From Betaproteobacteria bacterium (GTDB lineage: Bacteria; Pseudomonadota; Gammaproteobacteria; Burkholderiales; Usitatibacteraceae), in the NCBI GenBank assembly GCA_016711875.1, contig JADJSD010000001.1, positions 496,001 to 560,000 of the forward strand: DNA of 64,000 nt, in the 5' to 3' direction. The translations under genes and the position numbers were made by a program. The notes beneath the pieces were generated by a model. That model had not been told where the DNA came from. It worked only from the letters and a program-made list of their open reading frames with translations, and did not search any database. Shown in pieces: positions 27,544 through 38,378 of the stretch (its first letter is position 1; every line of letters begins with the position of its first letter).

Positions 27544-30500
27544 TCATGCGGCTGCCACCTTTGCAAACAGCTTCTTCAGGTAGGCGTCTCCGCCGTCTTC
27601 CATGAACAGCACATGTCGCTCCTCCAACTCGGCCTTCTTTGTTGGATCGCCCACATTGAGCAGGTCGGAGAACTTCGTGGGGGACAGTACGAAGGCGTTC
27701 AAGACCAGGGGTGGCTCACCGGGCTTGGCCTGAGCCGCCAGCGTCGTCTCCAGTGACTTCACCTCCTTGTAGAGCCCAAGCTTGGGGTGTGAGAGATCAA
27801 GGTTGCGCAGGCCCTTGGGATCGACGAATGTCAACCATTGCTTGCCGGTGGCATCGTCCACCAGCCACAGCAAGAAGTCCGGGTAAAAGTTGCCAGCCAG
27901 CGCAAATCCCAGACCCTTCTCCTCACGATCCGCATTGCGCAGCAGGTACAGGCTGCGCGACCCGATGGCGACTTTGCCAGCGGGCGAGTTGTAGAACGAT
28001 TCCAGATCCCGAACGAATTCCCATTCGCTTGGCGCATCGAAGGCCAGTGGGCGCATCTTCAAGGGCACCGCGTCCTTGTCTTCCAGCGCCAGCAGCGGGT
28101 AGTACAGGTGACGGTCGAAACTGATGGCTACCATGTGAGGAGCGTTCCATTTGCTGGCCTCACCGATCTTGCCGTCGGCCACCAGCTTCTTCAGCACTTC
28201 CAGCTTCTTCTGATACTCCAGTCCGTCGTCGCTGTTTTCGATCTCGAACTGGTACAGCTTGAGCATCGAGCCGTGGTCTTCGTCGATGCGCGTGACGTCG
28301 TAAAACTGCCCCTCGTAGCCGGTCTTCAGCGCCTTGTAGAAGCGGTCGGTGTAGTCGGTCAGCAGGCGGATCAGGATGTCCTCCTGCTTGCGAATGTCGC
28401 TGAACGTGTTCACGGCCAGTTCCACCGCAGGGATGAACAGCGTGTACCAGTCAGGTGCACCTGCGCAGAAGTCGATCAGTTTCTGTCGGTCTAGCCGCAG
28501 GTTGCTCCAGCTCCGTTGCAGTTTGTAGTCCTGCAGCGCCAGAAAGATGCGATCCCAGTCGAACACGGCAAACAGGCCGGGTTCAACTTGCCCTTGTTCC
28601 GCGCCTCGGTCGGCGCTGCAGGCTTGTCTTGCGTGGCCAGGCCTCCACGCGGGGTACAGGTCGAGCATCACATGCGGGAGCTTGATCTTGTCCTTGAACT
28701 GATCCGGGATCTCGTACAGCGTAGGGAAATGCGTGCGCTTGAAGCCGAGCTTTTGGTTGTCCTTGTAGCCGTCCTTCAGCGCCAGCGTTTTCAGCTTACC
28801 GGCGGGCAGATTCGCTCGTGTGGGGAAATCGAGCTCCAGAATTTCGTCGCTGGGCGTGATGCCTTCTTCGCGCAAATAGTCCTTGAATGCAGCCATGTAG
28901 CTGGCGCGCACGCCGAAAATGTTCAGCGCCTCCAGCTTGTCCAGATGCACACCCTTGGGTCGTTCCTGCGGCGTTGTGCGCTTAAGCGAAAAGCCCTTGC
29001 CCTTTAGGCGCACGCCGCGCCCGAACAGCTGAATGATCTGCGAGCCCTCCCCTTTACCGACGTTCATCAGGCCCATAGTGGACACGCGCCAACTGCTCCA
29101 CCCCTCGGTGAACTTGCGCGACCCGATCAGCACGTTGAGCTGGCTGTCCTTGTTGTTCAGCGTTCCGAACAACGCGCCGCCGAAGTCATCGCGCTCGCTG
29201 TCGAAGGCGTCGGAGTCCTCGGCCATCCCGAAGAAGCCTGCGTCGTCGCCAATGTTGATGAGGCCGAAGGGTTCCGCGTCGCCCACCCGCAGCGCCAGCT
29301 CTCCCTTGCTACTCTTGATGTTGACCAGTTTAAGCCGTTGCTTCGCCTGGGCATTGAACACGCGCACCAGGATGTCGGCGTACAGCGCGTCCACCTGATC
29401 CACGAATCCCATGAGGGGTGTGAATCGACCCTGGAAGATATTGTTGCCCTTGGCGTCCACAATCTGCGTCCGGTCGGCGATCAGATCGGCCAGCCAGGTC
29501 TTAATCTGCGCATCGTTGTTCAGGAAGTCGGCGAGAAAGTTCACCACCTCCAGAATGTCCGACTCCTCACCTGACACTGTGTTACCCACGAACACCCACA
29601 GCGGCTTCTCTATGTTGAAGTCGGTCAGCTTGTCACGGTGCGTGCCCCACAGCCACAGCTGCTGGTAGAAGGCCAGCAGGCAGGCAGTGAAGTACTTCTC
29701 CCGGTTGTCGGCCTGTTCGTAGGCCTCGCCGTTCATGTTGAGGATCAGCGATTCCTTGCCGTAGCCATCCTCGTAGAAAAACTTGTACGAGTAGTCGAAC
29801 AGGATGCACTTGGCGTAGATCTCGCGAGTAGCGGTGACCCGCGCGCGGCGCCTGTCCTCGGTGGTCAGCGCGCAGCTGTGCCTGGTCGTCGTCCAGCTTT
29901 TTCAGGCTGGTCGTGTCGAACAGCATCTTGGCGCGCTTCTTCTGGATGTCTTCTTCCGCCGCCGACACGGTCAATCCTTTGGCCACGGCCTGCCCAAAGG
30001 TCGCCGAGTACTCGAAGGCAAAGCCGCCGCGCACCAGCGCATCCCGGCGGCTCATCCACGCGCCGGCCGCCGTGCCAGTGCCACGGTGGCCTTCGTCCAC
30101 CAGCACCAGGTTGTTGCCCTCGAAGGCTTCGACGGCGACAGTCTTGTCGCCCATCTCATCGCCCAGCTTGTTGATGTCGATGATTTCGATGGTGCCGCGC
30201 GCAGGGGTCTGCGCCTTGTTGAAGAACTGGGCGAAGCCGAAGCCCGACAAGTGCAGCTCCTCCAGATGCTGGCGCGACAAGCCCTCGTTCGGCGTGAGCA
30301 GGATGATCTTGCTCGGGTAGTGGTCGCCTCGGCCAGCCTGGAAATAATGCAAGTACTGCCAAATGTTGACGTGCAGCAGAAGCGTCTTGCCGCTGCCCGT
30401 GGCGTTCCAGAAGGCGATCTTGTTAAGGTCGTCGGCCTCGTAGTCCCTGAACGGCTCCGCGCCTGGCTCGGCGCGGTAGCGCTCCATCTCGCGTTCAGGC

Positions 30501-30920
30501 CATCGAGCAGTTCCTGACGGTTGTTGAAGTACCAGTCCAGATAGATCTCGGTGAACAGCAGCGAGAGGTACTGGAAGTACTTCATCTGCAGTTCATGGCC
30601 TTCCAGCTTGTTGCGCTGGGCGGTGATGGCCTGCCAGTGGGCCACGATGTTCAGGTCGTAGCGGCGCAGCTCGGCCTCCGGAGACCCGGTCCAGCTTAAA
30701 CAGGTTGCGGGTCAGTTCATGGAAAAACTTTGGTCTGGCCGTCCTCGTCGATGCCCTCGATGCGGTCATCACCCAGCCGCAGTTTCAGCGCGTTCAGCGT
30801 GCCGCCCTGGAAGAAGCCCAGCATCCAGCGGTTGAGCACCAGTTCCTGGTGAAAGCTGCGCTTTGCGACGGGTTTAGCGCAGCAGCGCCAGGCGGCTGTG
30901 GTCTTGCGGGGCCAAGGCAT
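27544..30920 (-). CDS. Res-type DEAD/DEAH helicase (type III-like restriction subunit), several apparent frameshifts
   Basis: About 1125 residues. The start ATG at 30920 overlaps the Mod stop (TGATG). The first 65 residues (SFHQELVLNRWMLGFFQGGTLNALK) are followed by frame changes near 30720, 30690, 30490 and 29880, and a compensated pair between about 28650 and 28565. Motifs: Walker A NATGSGKTLL, DEGH box LVDEGHRG, SATF-like motif III, and FGRGVRLKGKG near motif VI. The C-terminal region (LVDDATGKQWLTFVDPKGLR) resembles a nuclease-like D...K arrangement. It probably cleaves or translocates DNA in a complex with Mod. The family is type III Res-like, but the pairing with an SNF2 helicase is non-canonical. 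Confidence 0.82.
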
Positions 30921-33900
30921 CAGATGTCCTCTACCGAGAACATGTGTGACAGAAACTCCGGTTCGATCTGCCGCAACTTGAGCACGCGGGTGGCACCGCC
31001 TTCCTCGGCAGTCTGCGTCAGCACGGTCGGAATGTTGTGGTCGCCGTTGATGTAGACCACGTCGAATTCGTTGTCCGCCGGGTTAATGGCTAGCTTGTCG
31101 CAAAGCCCGGCGACACCTTCGTAGTCCAGCACCTCGCAGTCGCGCCAAAGCACGAGGCAGCTCTCGCCGCTGGGCAGCGCCCGTGACGGTGACGAAGCCG
31201 CGCTCCGGCTGGGCATCGATGTGCTTGACGCGCAAGCCGATCAGGTAGTTGAAGGTTTCCACCAGATCGACCTTGCGCGGTTCAAAGGCCCCCGCTGAAT
31301 CGACAGCGACGTTCAGCGCGTAGTCGAAGGGCTTCTTGAAGTCCTCCACCGACAAGAGCGAGCCCCGGCTTTCCACATCCAACATGTAATGCAGCAGGTA
31401 GTCGTCTTTGGCCTGCTGTGGCAGCTTGGCGAACAGATTGTCTTGTCCGGCCGTGCGGCGCAGTTGCAGGTTGTTTAGGGTGTCTTCGTAGCTTTCGAGC
31501 TTGAGGACTTTGAAGCAGTGGAGAGGCTCCTGCTCAGGAGCTGTTGGTTTTGCCGTGCTTCCACTCAGCGCCGAGTAGACGGCCTTCTGAATCGGGGCTT
31601 GAGGAACGGTCAAAGTATTCGCCTTGCTCGACCAAACATATCGCCGCGGCCCTTGTCCTCCTGTTCAGGTTATATGACTGCACGTGTCGCTGTCGTTCGG
31701 AACCCGCGAAGTAGTCGAATGTCAGTGATTTGGGATCTACAGCGCCTGCGACATAGATCGCGTCCACTACGGCGTGAATCGACTTTGGATAGGAGAAGGG
31801 ATTACTTCCAAACAGGTTCTTCAGCAGTGCAGTGCCGTGCCGAGTGGCGGAATGCTTCGCGTCCGCCCATGTCGACACAGACACCACGCCGTCTTCGTTG
31901 GGCCGTCTCTTGCAGTACACGTACCTCTTCCCGGACCGATCCCTTCTCACCGCGAGCTGAGATTTCTTGGCCTCGACGGTCCTCCATTCCCAACGCCAAC
32001 GCTTCTGTACTCCATCCTCATTGTCGGGAAGCACACCGTGGTTCGCTGCGCGGGGGCCTAGTTGAATCCATTCTTCTGTATCTTCTTTCCACTGCGGCGC
32101 GCACGTGGAGGGGCTTCGCCAGTTACATAGATCGGGTAATAAATGGACCGGCGCACTTCCGTCGGAGTCTGAGCCTTCACGACGTAGGTTCCGCCACTCG
32201 AACGCCCCTAACTCATCGGTCTTCATTAAACCGAGCCAATCTGCGCTGGAGTCGCGGTAACCGCGAATCTTCGATTCGCTTGGATTGCCTGTAAGGAGGT
32301 ACTCATGAGCACGGCGTACCTGTCGGATTAGGACGCCCTGAAGGGTTTGAGCGTACTGTTATTACCCCGAGCGAGTTGTTGTCGAAGACCTCCGAAAGAA
32401 GAAAGCTTAGTTCCCTTTGTTGAGCATCGTCGATCGCTGCAACCAGAACGCCTGCATCTTTTAGAAGCGCTCGCGTTCGTTGCAGGCGACTCTGCATCAA
32501 AGAAACCCAGCTTGAGGACTTGTAGCCGTTCTTGTACAAAATGGCACTGGCGTCAGAGTTGTAGGGTGGGTCGATATAGACGCAGTCAACATCCCGTGCG
32601 TATCGCTTTTCTAGAAGACCTAGGCCTTGGAAGTTGTCTCCATGAATCAGCACACCATCAATGGTGCTGTCCAAGTTCTCTGACGCGCTAAGTAGTCTTC
32701 GCCTGAATTCGTAGCTATAAAGACTCGTGTCGACCATCCGGAATTGGCCTGCCTTCAAGGTTTCCACCGAACCTGGCACATCAGCATCCCAAATGCCGAG
32801 TAGCTTCCACTGCTGCCACTGCTTTTCATTTGCCACAATCTCTGGATAAAGCGTCTCCGGCACTCGATCCAGCGTGATGCAGAAGTGGCTGGACACCACG
32901 AACTTCTTCTTCAGCCACAGCTTCTTCTGGAAGTCCTCCAACTGCGCCAGGAAGCCGATCAATTCCTGCGCGATGCTGCGCAGGCACTGGATCATCCGCA
33001 GGTTCTTCTCGATGTCCGCGAACGCGCCCGCGTTCTGGACATCGTCCAGATGCATGACTTCGTTCTTGATGTAGAAGTCCAGCTCGCGCCGCAGGAAGCC
33101 ACCCAAGTCCTTGTGGATGAAGTAGTCCGCCGTGTTCTTGGTGGTGTAGTCGCTCAGGTGCTTTTCCAGCAGGGTGCGCTGCGGGTTCTTCTCGGTAGGC
33201 GCGCGGTTGCCCAGTCCAGCCAGCGGGCCTGACGGCTGGATCGGCCAACACGGCCTCGACGGCCTTGGGCGACCAGCGCCTCCTGCTTTGTGCCCTTGGG
33301 CGGCAGGCCTGTACTCGAAGCGGACGATCAGTTCCTTTGCCGTTGGCGCCATCCACTTCCTCCGATCGGCAACAGTTCCTCTTCGACCTCGTCGCCGCTC
33401 GTCGTCCAGGCGGGTAACGGTCTTGGCGCAATCAGCGCAAAGCGACGTTCCTTGGCGTTGTCCTTGCGGTTATCCTTGGCGGTGTCGGCGGCGGCAAGGC
33501 GGAAGTGAACCGTGCGACCGTCTTCCAGCTTGAAGCTGTAGTTGGCGAAGTTCTCGCCGCTCTTGGTGTAGTACTGATCCTTGTTGGCCCAGTGCAGCAT
33601 CACCTCTTCGCCCGCGTAGGGGATGGCGTAGGTGTCGCCCTTGTAACGGCGCTGGCTGATGAAGTCGCCTTGCTCGTAGTAGCGGGAGAAGAAGGCCAGC
33701 AAGTGCGAAAACACAGCGTTTTCGTGCTCGAAGCTGCCTGCGCTGGCATCCTTCAATCGGGCACGCAGCTCCTGGACCTTGGGCACGCCATCGGGGCTGA
33801 CGCCCAGGGCCTGCGCCTTTTGCTCGGCCTCCAGCATCGGCCTGCAGTTGCTGGGCGCTGGCGGCGCTGCCCAAGGCCAGGGCGGCCTGCACCTTCTCAG

Positions 33901-34050
33901 CCAGCCGGTTTTGCAGGTAGTCGTTGATCTCGCCCGCGCGGGCGTTGAGGATGCGGTAGATGCCGAAGTCGAGTTCCGGGCGGTCGATCTGGAAGATCTC
34001 GCGCAGCTTGGCGACGAGCTCCTGGAATTTGGGTTTTGTTTCGTGGTCAT
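30920..34050 (-). CDS. Mod-type DNA methyltransferase (N6-adenine/N4-cytosine, type III-like), several apparent frameshifts
   Basis: About 1040 residues, from MTTKQNPKFQELVAKLREIFQIDRPELDFGIY to ...LKLRQIEPEFLSHMFSVEDI. Frame changes are seen near 34035, 33900, 33440, 33340, 32300, 31680, 31570 and 31190. Motif IV DPPYNSDASAILYKNGY lies upstream of motif I FDYFAGS, the order of beta-class methylases such as type III Mod. A target-recognition part with YVYCKRRPNEDGVVSV lies between them, and the long C-terminal domain (FKVLKLESYEDTLNNLQLRRT, LLHYMLDVESRGSLL) is typical of this subfamily. It is translationally coupled to Res. It should protect host DNA if intact. Confidence 0.82.
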
Positions 34051-36998
34051 GATTCGGGCCTTGATTTCTGTTGTCGGTTGTGCGTCGGACACCACCTGCC
34101 AGCGCAGGGTGAACAGGGTCTGGGTGTCAGTCTTCTCGTGCAGTCGCTGCTGGAGTGAGGCGATGAGCGCGTCGCGCTTTTCGATGATCTCGTCCTCGAC
34201 GGCAAAGATGTCCTGGCGCAGGCGGCGCTGCTTGCGCTCCAGTTCCGACAGCTCGCGCTGGATGCCGTCTTGCTCCTGCAGGCTGGCAGCCTTCCGGGCA
34301 TCGCGCTTCAGCTGGGCGATGCGCGCCTTGGTGTTCTTCAGGGCTTCCTCTGCGGCCAGCAGCTTGTCGTCGGCCCAGCGTTCCAGCTTGTCGCGTTCTT
34401 CATTGAACAGGCGCTGGTTGACTTCCAGCACCTGAGCAACGGTGGCGCCACGCGGCGCTGGCTGTTGGCTTCAAGGCTGCTTGGCGCTCATTGTGGGCAG
34501 CGACAGGCTTGCCTGCCGCCGGAATGGTCAGCAGCTTTTCGCAGGCTTCCTGATCGAGTAGCTCACCATCGTCGGTGCAGCCCGAGAACAGCAGCGCCTC
34601 GGTTGTCTCGAAGGCGGTTACTTCCAGACGTACCAGCGTGAGCCAGCCGGAATTGCCTCGCAACTTCTCAACGACGGAGATGCGCGTGCCGTGCTTGCCG
34701 TAGTCCAGCTTCAGTGCGGCGAGCGGTGTAGAGGCGTTGAGGCTGGCGTCAATGCTCCACTCGCCCAGCGGATGGCTGAGGCGGTAGGCGTGAGCCAGCA
34801 TGTCGGGCTGTGCCGCGCCACGAATGAGTTGGTAGCGGCCCGGCAGCACTTGTGGAGTAAGCGCCTCCGGCGGCCTGATCAGGGAGAAGGCATAGGACTG
34901 CTCGTCAAAGCGCGCCCGGTCACTCAGGGCATAGCGGGTGACGCCCCAGAACCATCGGCCAAGCTTGTCGAGCCTGGCTTCGGCTTCGTCCAGACGTAGC
35001 TTGAGGCGGTCGTGGACATCCTCGTCGAAGTTTTCCAGCAACTGGGTCTGGGTGTCCTTGATGCGGTCGGCAATGACTTCTTCCAGTTCCGCTTGCAGTG
35101 CGTTGAAGGCGGCTTCGATCTGCTCCGGCTGACGGCAGGTGTCGTATATCTGCAGGATGCGTTTCTCGAAGTCCAGCCCGCCTTCGATGCGGCCTAGCAC
35201 TTCGTCAGACGCGCCGAATACGCCGGAGAACAGGTTGAACTTCTCAGTGAGCAGTTCCAACACGCGCTGATCGGCCTGGTTTCGGGTGTTGAGGAAGTTG
35301 ATGACCACTACGTCGTAGCGTTGACCGTAACGGTGACAACGACCAATTCGCTGTTCAATGCGTTGCGGGTTCCACGGCAGGTCGTAGTTGATGATGAGCG
35401 CACAGAACTGCAGGTTGACGCCCTCAGCTGCGGCTTCGGTGGCGATCATGATTTCCGCGCCTGTGCCGTCGTCCTGGCGGAAGTGATCGATCAGCGCCGT
35501 GCGGCGATCCACCTGCGGTGAGCCGATGACCTGGTCTGTGCCCTTGAACTCCTCAAGCCAGCGTTGATAGATTGCTGTGGACTCTTCATGAGTGTTGGTG
35601 CCGCTAAAAAGCACTAATCTGCCCATGTAGCCGTTGGCAGAGAGAAAGCGATGCAGGTACTCCTGTGTACGCCTGGACTCCGTGAAGATGATGGCCTTGC
35701 GAGGGGCGCGCAGCTCGGCCATCTTGCCGAAGCCGAGGGCGAGCGCCGTGAGTAGCGCCTGCGCCTTGGTGTCCGTTTGCAGGGCCTGGGCGGCGTCAAT
35801 AAAGGCGGTCAGCTCGGCGATTTCGGCACGGAGGGCGTTGGGATTGGGCTTGTCGTCGTCCTCTGCGGGTCGCGCGTCGTCCGTTGGCGCGTCTTCATCC
35901 TCGGCCGCTTCCTCTTCCAGATAGTCCTGCTCCAAGTCGTCTTCGGCGATGAGCTGCTCGACTAGTTGGCTGCCGTTGTCGTCGCTTGTTCCATCCAGCA
36001 GCCGTACCAGCCGTTGGCGGATTGTGATGAGCGTTGCTGACACAGCGTGAGAGCTGGAGGCCAGCAGCTTGCGCAGGATCAGCGCGGTGAGGTGGCGCTG
36101 CCGCTTTGGCAGGGCGTACGAATCCTCACGCTGCAAAAAAGTCGAGATGCGTTCATAAAGTGACTGCTCATCGTCAGTGGGATCGAAGGGCTGGGTCAGC
36201 GTCTTGCGTTCGGTGTACTTGATGTACTCGAGCACTTCGCGTCGAAGCGTGCGCTTGGCAAAGGATGCGAGACGCTCCCGCAACTCGGCTGTGCCCGTGG
36301 CACTGCTCATGAACTGCCTGCGGAACGCGGTTTCATCACCGAAAAGGTGCTCGTCTAGCAGCGTGGACAGTCCGTACAGCTCCATAAGCGAGTTCTGAAG
36401 CGGCGTGGCGGTTAGCAATAGTTTTTTGCGGCCCGCCAAGGCGCGCTTAAGCGCCTGCCCGGTGCGGTTGCTGGCGCGGTGCGCATTGCGCAGCTTGTGC
36501 GCTTCGTCGATGACCACCACATCCCAAGGCACGGCACGCAGTTCGGCTTCCAGCTTGGCGGCAAACTGGTAGGACATGATCACGACCGCCTTGCCAACCA
36601 TGCGCTGCAAGGTGGCGAGGATGTCGCCTGCGGCTTGCTTGCGCAGGGACACAGCATCGACTACGGTGGTCGGCACCGCGAACTTGTCGTGCATCTCCTG
36701 CGCCCACTGCTTGCGCAGGCTCGCAGGACAAATCACCAGCAGACGGCGGCGGCGTTCAGCCCAGTACTGGCAGACCACAAGCGATGCTTCGATGGTCTTG
36801 CCCAGACCGACTTCGTCGGCAAGCAGTACGCCTTCCTGCAGCGGATTGCGCAGGGCGAACAACGCCGCTTCGATCTGGTGCGGGTTCAGATCGACGCTGG
36901 CGTCAAACAGCGACTGAGAGAGGCGGTCGACGCCATCGGCCCCATGACGTCGAGTCAGCTCATGGGCGTAGTACTTTGGCGTGGTAGGCGGAGATCAA
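34047..36998 (-). CDS. SNF2/HepA-type DNA helicase (apparent frameshifts near both ends)
   Basis: About 980 residues. Helicase motifs: LADEVGLGKTIEA (motif I), VVIDEAHKLRN (II), LLLTATPLQNS (III), IIFTESRRTQEYL (IV), MIATEAAAEGVNLQ (V) and QRIGRCHRYGQ (VI). These are followed by a coiled-coil C-terminus (KNTKARIAQLKRDARKAASL). The continuous frame runs 34400-36862. The C-terminus continues in another frame after an indel near 34450 and probably stops with TGA at 34047, overlapping the Mod ATG. The N-terminal part (YYAHELTRRHGADGVDRLSQSL) extends beyond 36862 but lacks an ATG. A TTG at 36998 overlapping the HTH stop, plus one indel near 36968, is the likeliest start. Confidence 0.85.
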
Positions 36999-37201
36999 CC
37001 TGCTTGCCCCTCCGCGTTCTTCGATTGGGCTGCGATCCAGCCGTCGATGTCTACCTGCCGGAAGCGCCACGTCCCGCCAACCTTGAATGCAGGGATCTTC
37101 TTGGCTGCGGCTAGCCTGTAGATCGTCCGCTGCGTGACCTTCAGGTATCCGGCGACCTCCCTGATGGTCAGGATCTCGGCCTGCACACTGCGTGGCGCCA
37201 T
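36995..37201 (-). CDS. Small HTH (MerR/excisionase-type) regulator of the restriction cluster
   Basis: 68 residues. EILTIREVAGYLKVTQRTIYRLAAAKKIPAFKVG is the HTH_17 winged-helix pattern of excisionase- and MerR-like proteins, followed by GGTWRFRQVDIDGWIAAQ. The start at 37201 is preferred over the upstream ATG at 37252 because GGGAGG lies six bases before it and homologous proteins begin here. Its TGA overlaps the likely TTG start of the SNF2 helicase, so it is the first gene of that operon. It may act as autoregulator of the restriction genes or as a recombination directionality factor. No integrase is present, which favours the former. Confidence 0.8.
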   Translation of the reverse strand: MAPRSVQAEILTIREVAGYLKVTQRTIYRLAAAKKIPAFKVGGTWRFRQVDIDGWIAAQSKNAEGQAG

Positions 37202-37519
37202 CACATCCTCCCGAATGCGGGAATTCTGATCAGGATAGTGCAAAAGTTTCAATCCGCGAGGTATTGCCTTTCAATATTTGGCAGCAATCAGGCTCACCAA
37301 ACGATCCCTTGAAGGGGGTCGCCCTTGATGACCAAGAACTTGGTCAAATCGAAATTGCTTACCCGTTGAAATGGCAGGGCGTGGTGCGAAGATCGCTCTT
37401 CGCAGAAACAGAGAACAGAGAGGGGGTAGAGGGCAAAACGGCCGGAATCGTGGCCACCCCGAGGGACCACTCTTCGCACGCTTCGCCAAAGGTCCGGATA
37501 CATTGGGAAATTCCGGACG
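37202..37519. other. Intergenic region between the defence island and tRNA-Ala
   Basis: About 318 bp without a convincing gene. It holds the 5-bp inverted repeat at the HTH start and an 8-bp inverted repeat TGCGAAGA-TCGC-TCTTCGCA at 37385-37404. A direct copy of TCTTCGCA occurs at 37471-37478. It also lies next to the tRNA terminator. No obvious sigma-70 promoter for the HTH gene can be fixed. The right junction of the mobile region is likely to be here or at the tRNA 3' end, but no second att copy was recognised. Confidence 0.4.
37209..37222. promoter_or_regulatory. Inverted repeat covering the HTH gene ribosome-binding site
   Basis: TCCCG-AATG-CGGGA, a perfect 5-bp inverted repeat. On the minus strand its 3' half is the start of the Shine-Dalgarno sequence of the HTH regulator. 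It could be an operator for autoregulation or an mRNA hairpin hiding the ribosome-binding site. Seen directly; the role is inference. Confidence 0.4.
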
Positions 37520-37549
37520 AAAAAAAGGCCAGAGGGTGAGTCTGGCCTT
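37520..37549 (-). terminator. Rho-independent terminator of tRNA-Ala
   Basis: On the minus strand AAGGCCAGA, a 7-base loop, TCTGGCCTT, then a run of T. It is a perfect 9-bp stem located 8 bases after the tRNA CCA end. It ends tRNA transcription before the defence island. Confidence 0.92.
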
Positions 37550-37556
37550 GAACGAG

Positions 37557-37632
<76 letters not shown>

Positions 37633-37646
37633 ACGTGAAGGGCGAA

Positions 37647-37652
37647 ATTATA
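37647..37652 (-). promoter_or_regulatory. -10 box of tRNA-Ala promoter
   Basis: Perfect TATAAT on the minus strand, 15 bases before the mature tRNA 5' end, followed by the G/C-rich discriminator expected of stable RNA promoters. No good -35 hexamer is visible at 17-bp spacing. Confidence 0.6.
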
Positions 37653-37703
37653 CACGCCCTGTGGAGCAACCGCGACCCTCGCCTCGCGGCGAAGGTCCGG
37701 AAA

Positions 37704-38291
37704 CTACTTCTTGGCCGGCGCCGCGGGCGAAGTCATGCCCTTCTCGACCTTGATGGTGACGGATTCGGCGAAGGTCGCCTCGATCATGTCGTCCTTCTTG
37801 AGGGTCTTCAGCGCGGCGGCGTCCTTCACGCTGAGGACGACGGTGCGCTGCGGGCCGCGGACGGTCACCTTGCCGGCCTTGGCGTCGATCGCCTCGACGG
37901 TGGCGACGATCTTCACCGAGCGGGTCACCGTGCCGGCGGGCTTCGAGCCGGCGGGCGCGGCGGAGGCGGTCTCGGTCTCGACGCGCTCGCGCACGGTGGA
38001 CGTCGACTTGTTCAGGGAGAGCACCACCGCCTCGACGACCGTGAAGGTGACCTTGTCGCCCTTCACGACCTGCGGGAGGTTCTTCACTTCGTCGCCGGCG
38101 ATGAAGGTGAGGGTCTGGCCGGTGGCGTCCTTCAGGACGACCTTGCGCGTGGCCTGGTCGATCGCGTCGACGACGTAGACGGCCGAGGCCTTGCCGACGG
38201 CGCCGACGGTCTTGTCGGCGGCCTTCTTGTCCTGGGCCTGGGCGGAGAGGGCGATCGCGGCGATCGCCGCGGCGGCGAGAAGCTTCTTCAT
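37704..38291 (-). CDS. Secreted protein of unknown function (DUF5666-like beta domains)
   Basis: 195 residues. Signal peptide MKKLLAAAAIAAIALSAQA with cleavage after AQA. The mature part has two similar beta-barrel segments: AVYVVDAIDQATRKVVLKDATGQTLTFIAGDEV and VATVEAIDAKAGKVTVRGPQRTVVLSV. Both have the V..ID...G.V.V.G pattern seen in periplasmic OB-like domains. AAAGGA lies upstream of ATG 38291. A monocistronic unit with its own -10 box. Role unknown. Confidence 0.75.
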   Translation of the reverse strand: MKKLLAAAAIAAIALSAQAQDKKAADKTVGAVGKASAVYVVDAIDQATRKVVLKDATGQTLTFIAGDEVKNLPQVVKGDKVTFTVVEAVVLSLNKSTSTVRERVETETASAAPAGSKPAGTVTRSVKIVATVEAIDAKAGKVTVRGPQRTVVLSVKDAAALKTLKKDDMIEATFAESVTIKVEKGMTSPAAPAKK

Positions 38292-38336
38292 GGGGTTTTC
38301 CTTTTGGGATTGGGGGGAGTCGGCAAGCAACCGTCA

Positions 38337-38342
38337 ATTATA
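38337..38342 (-). promoter_or_regulatory. -10 box upstream of the secreted protein gene
   Basis: Perfect TATAAT on the minus strand, about 46 bases before ATG 38291, giving a leader of about 40 nt. The -35 region is poorly matched. Confidence 0.45.
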
Positions 38343-38378
38343 CGGGCCTGCTCCCGGGGAAGCGACCTCGGAGAGTGC

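Noticed and set aside
27544..37201. BREX, DISARM, Druantia or Zorya assignment
   Set aside because: No PglZ, BrxC, DrmA/B, ZorA/B or other hallmark genes were found; only HTH, SNF2, Mod and Res-like parts are present.
37385..37478. TCTTCGCA copies as prophage att core
   Set aside because: Eight bases are too short and lie only 70 bp apart; no copy was recognised at the other end of an element.
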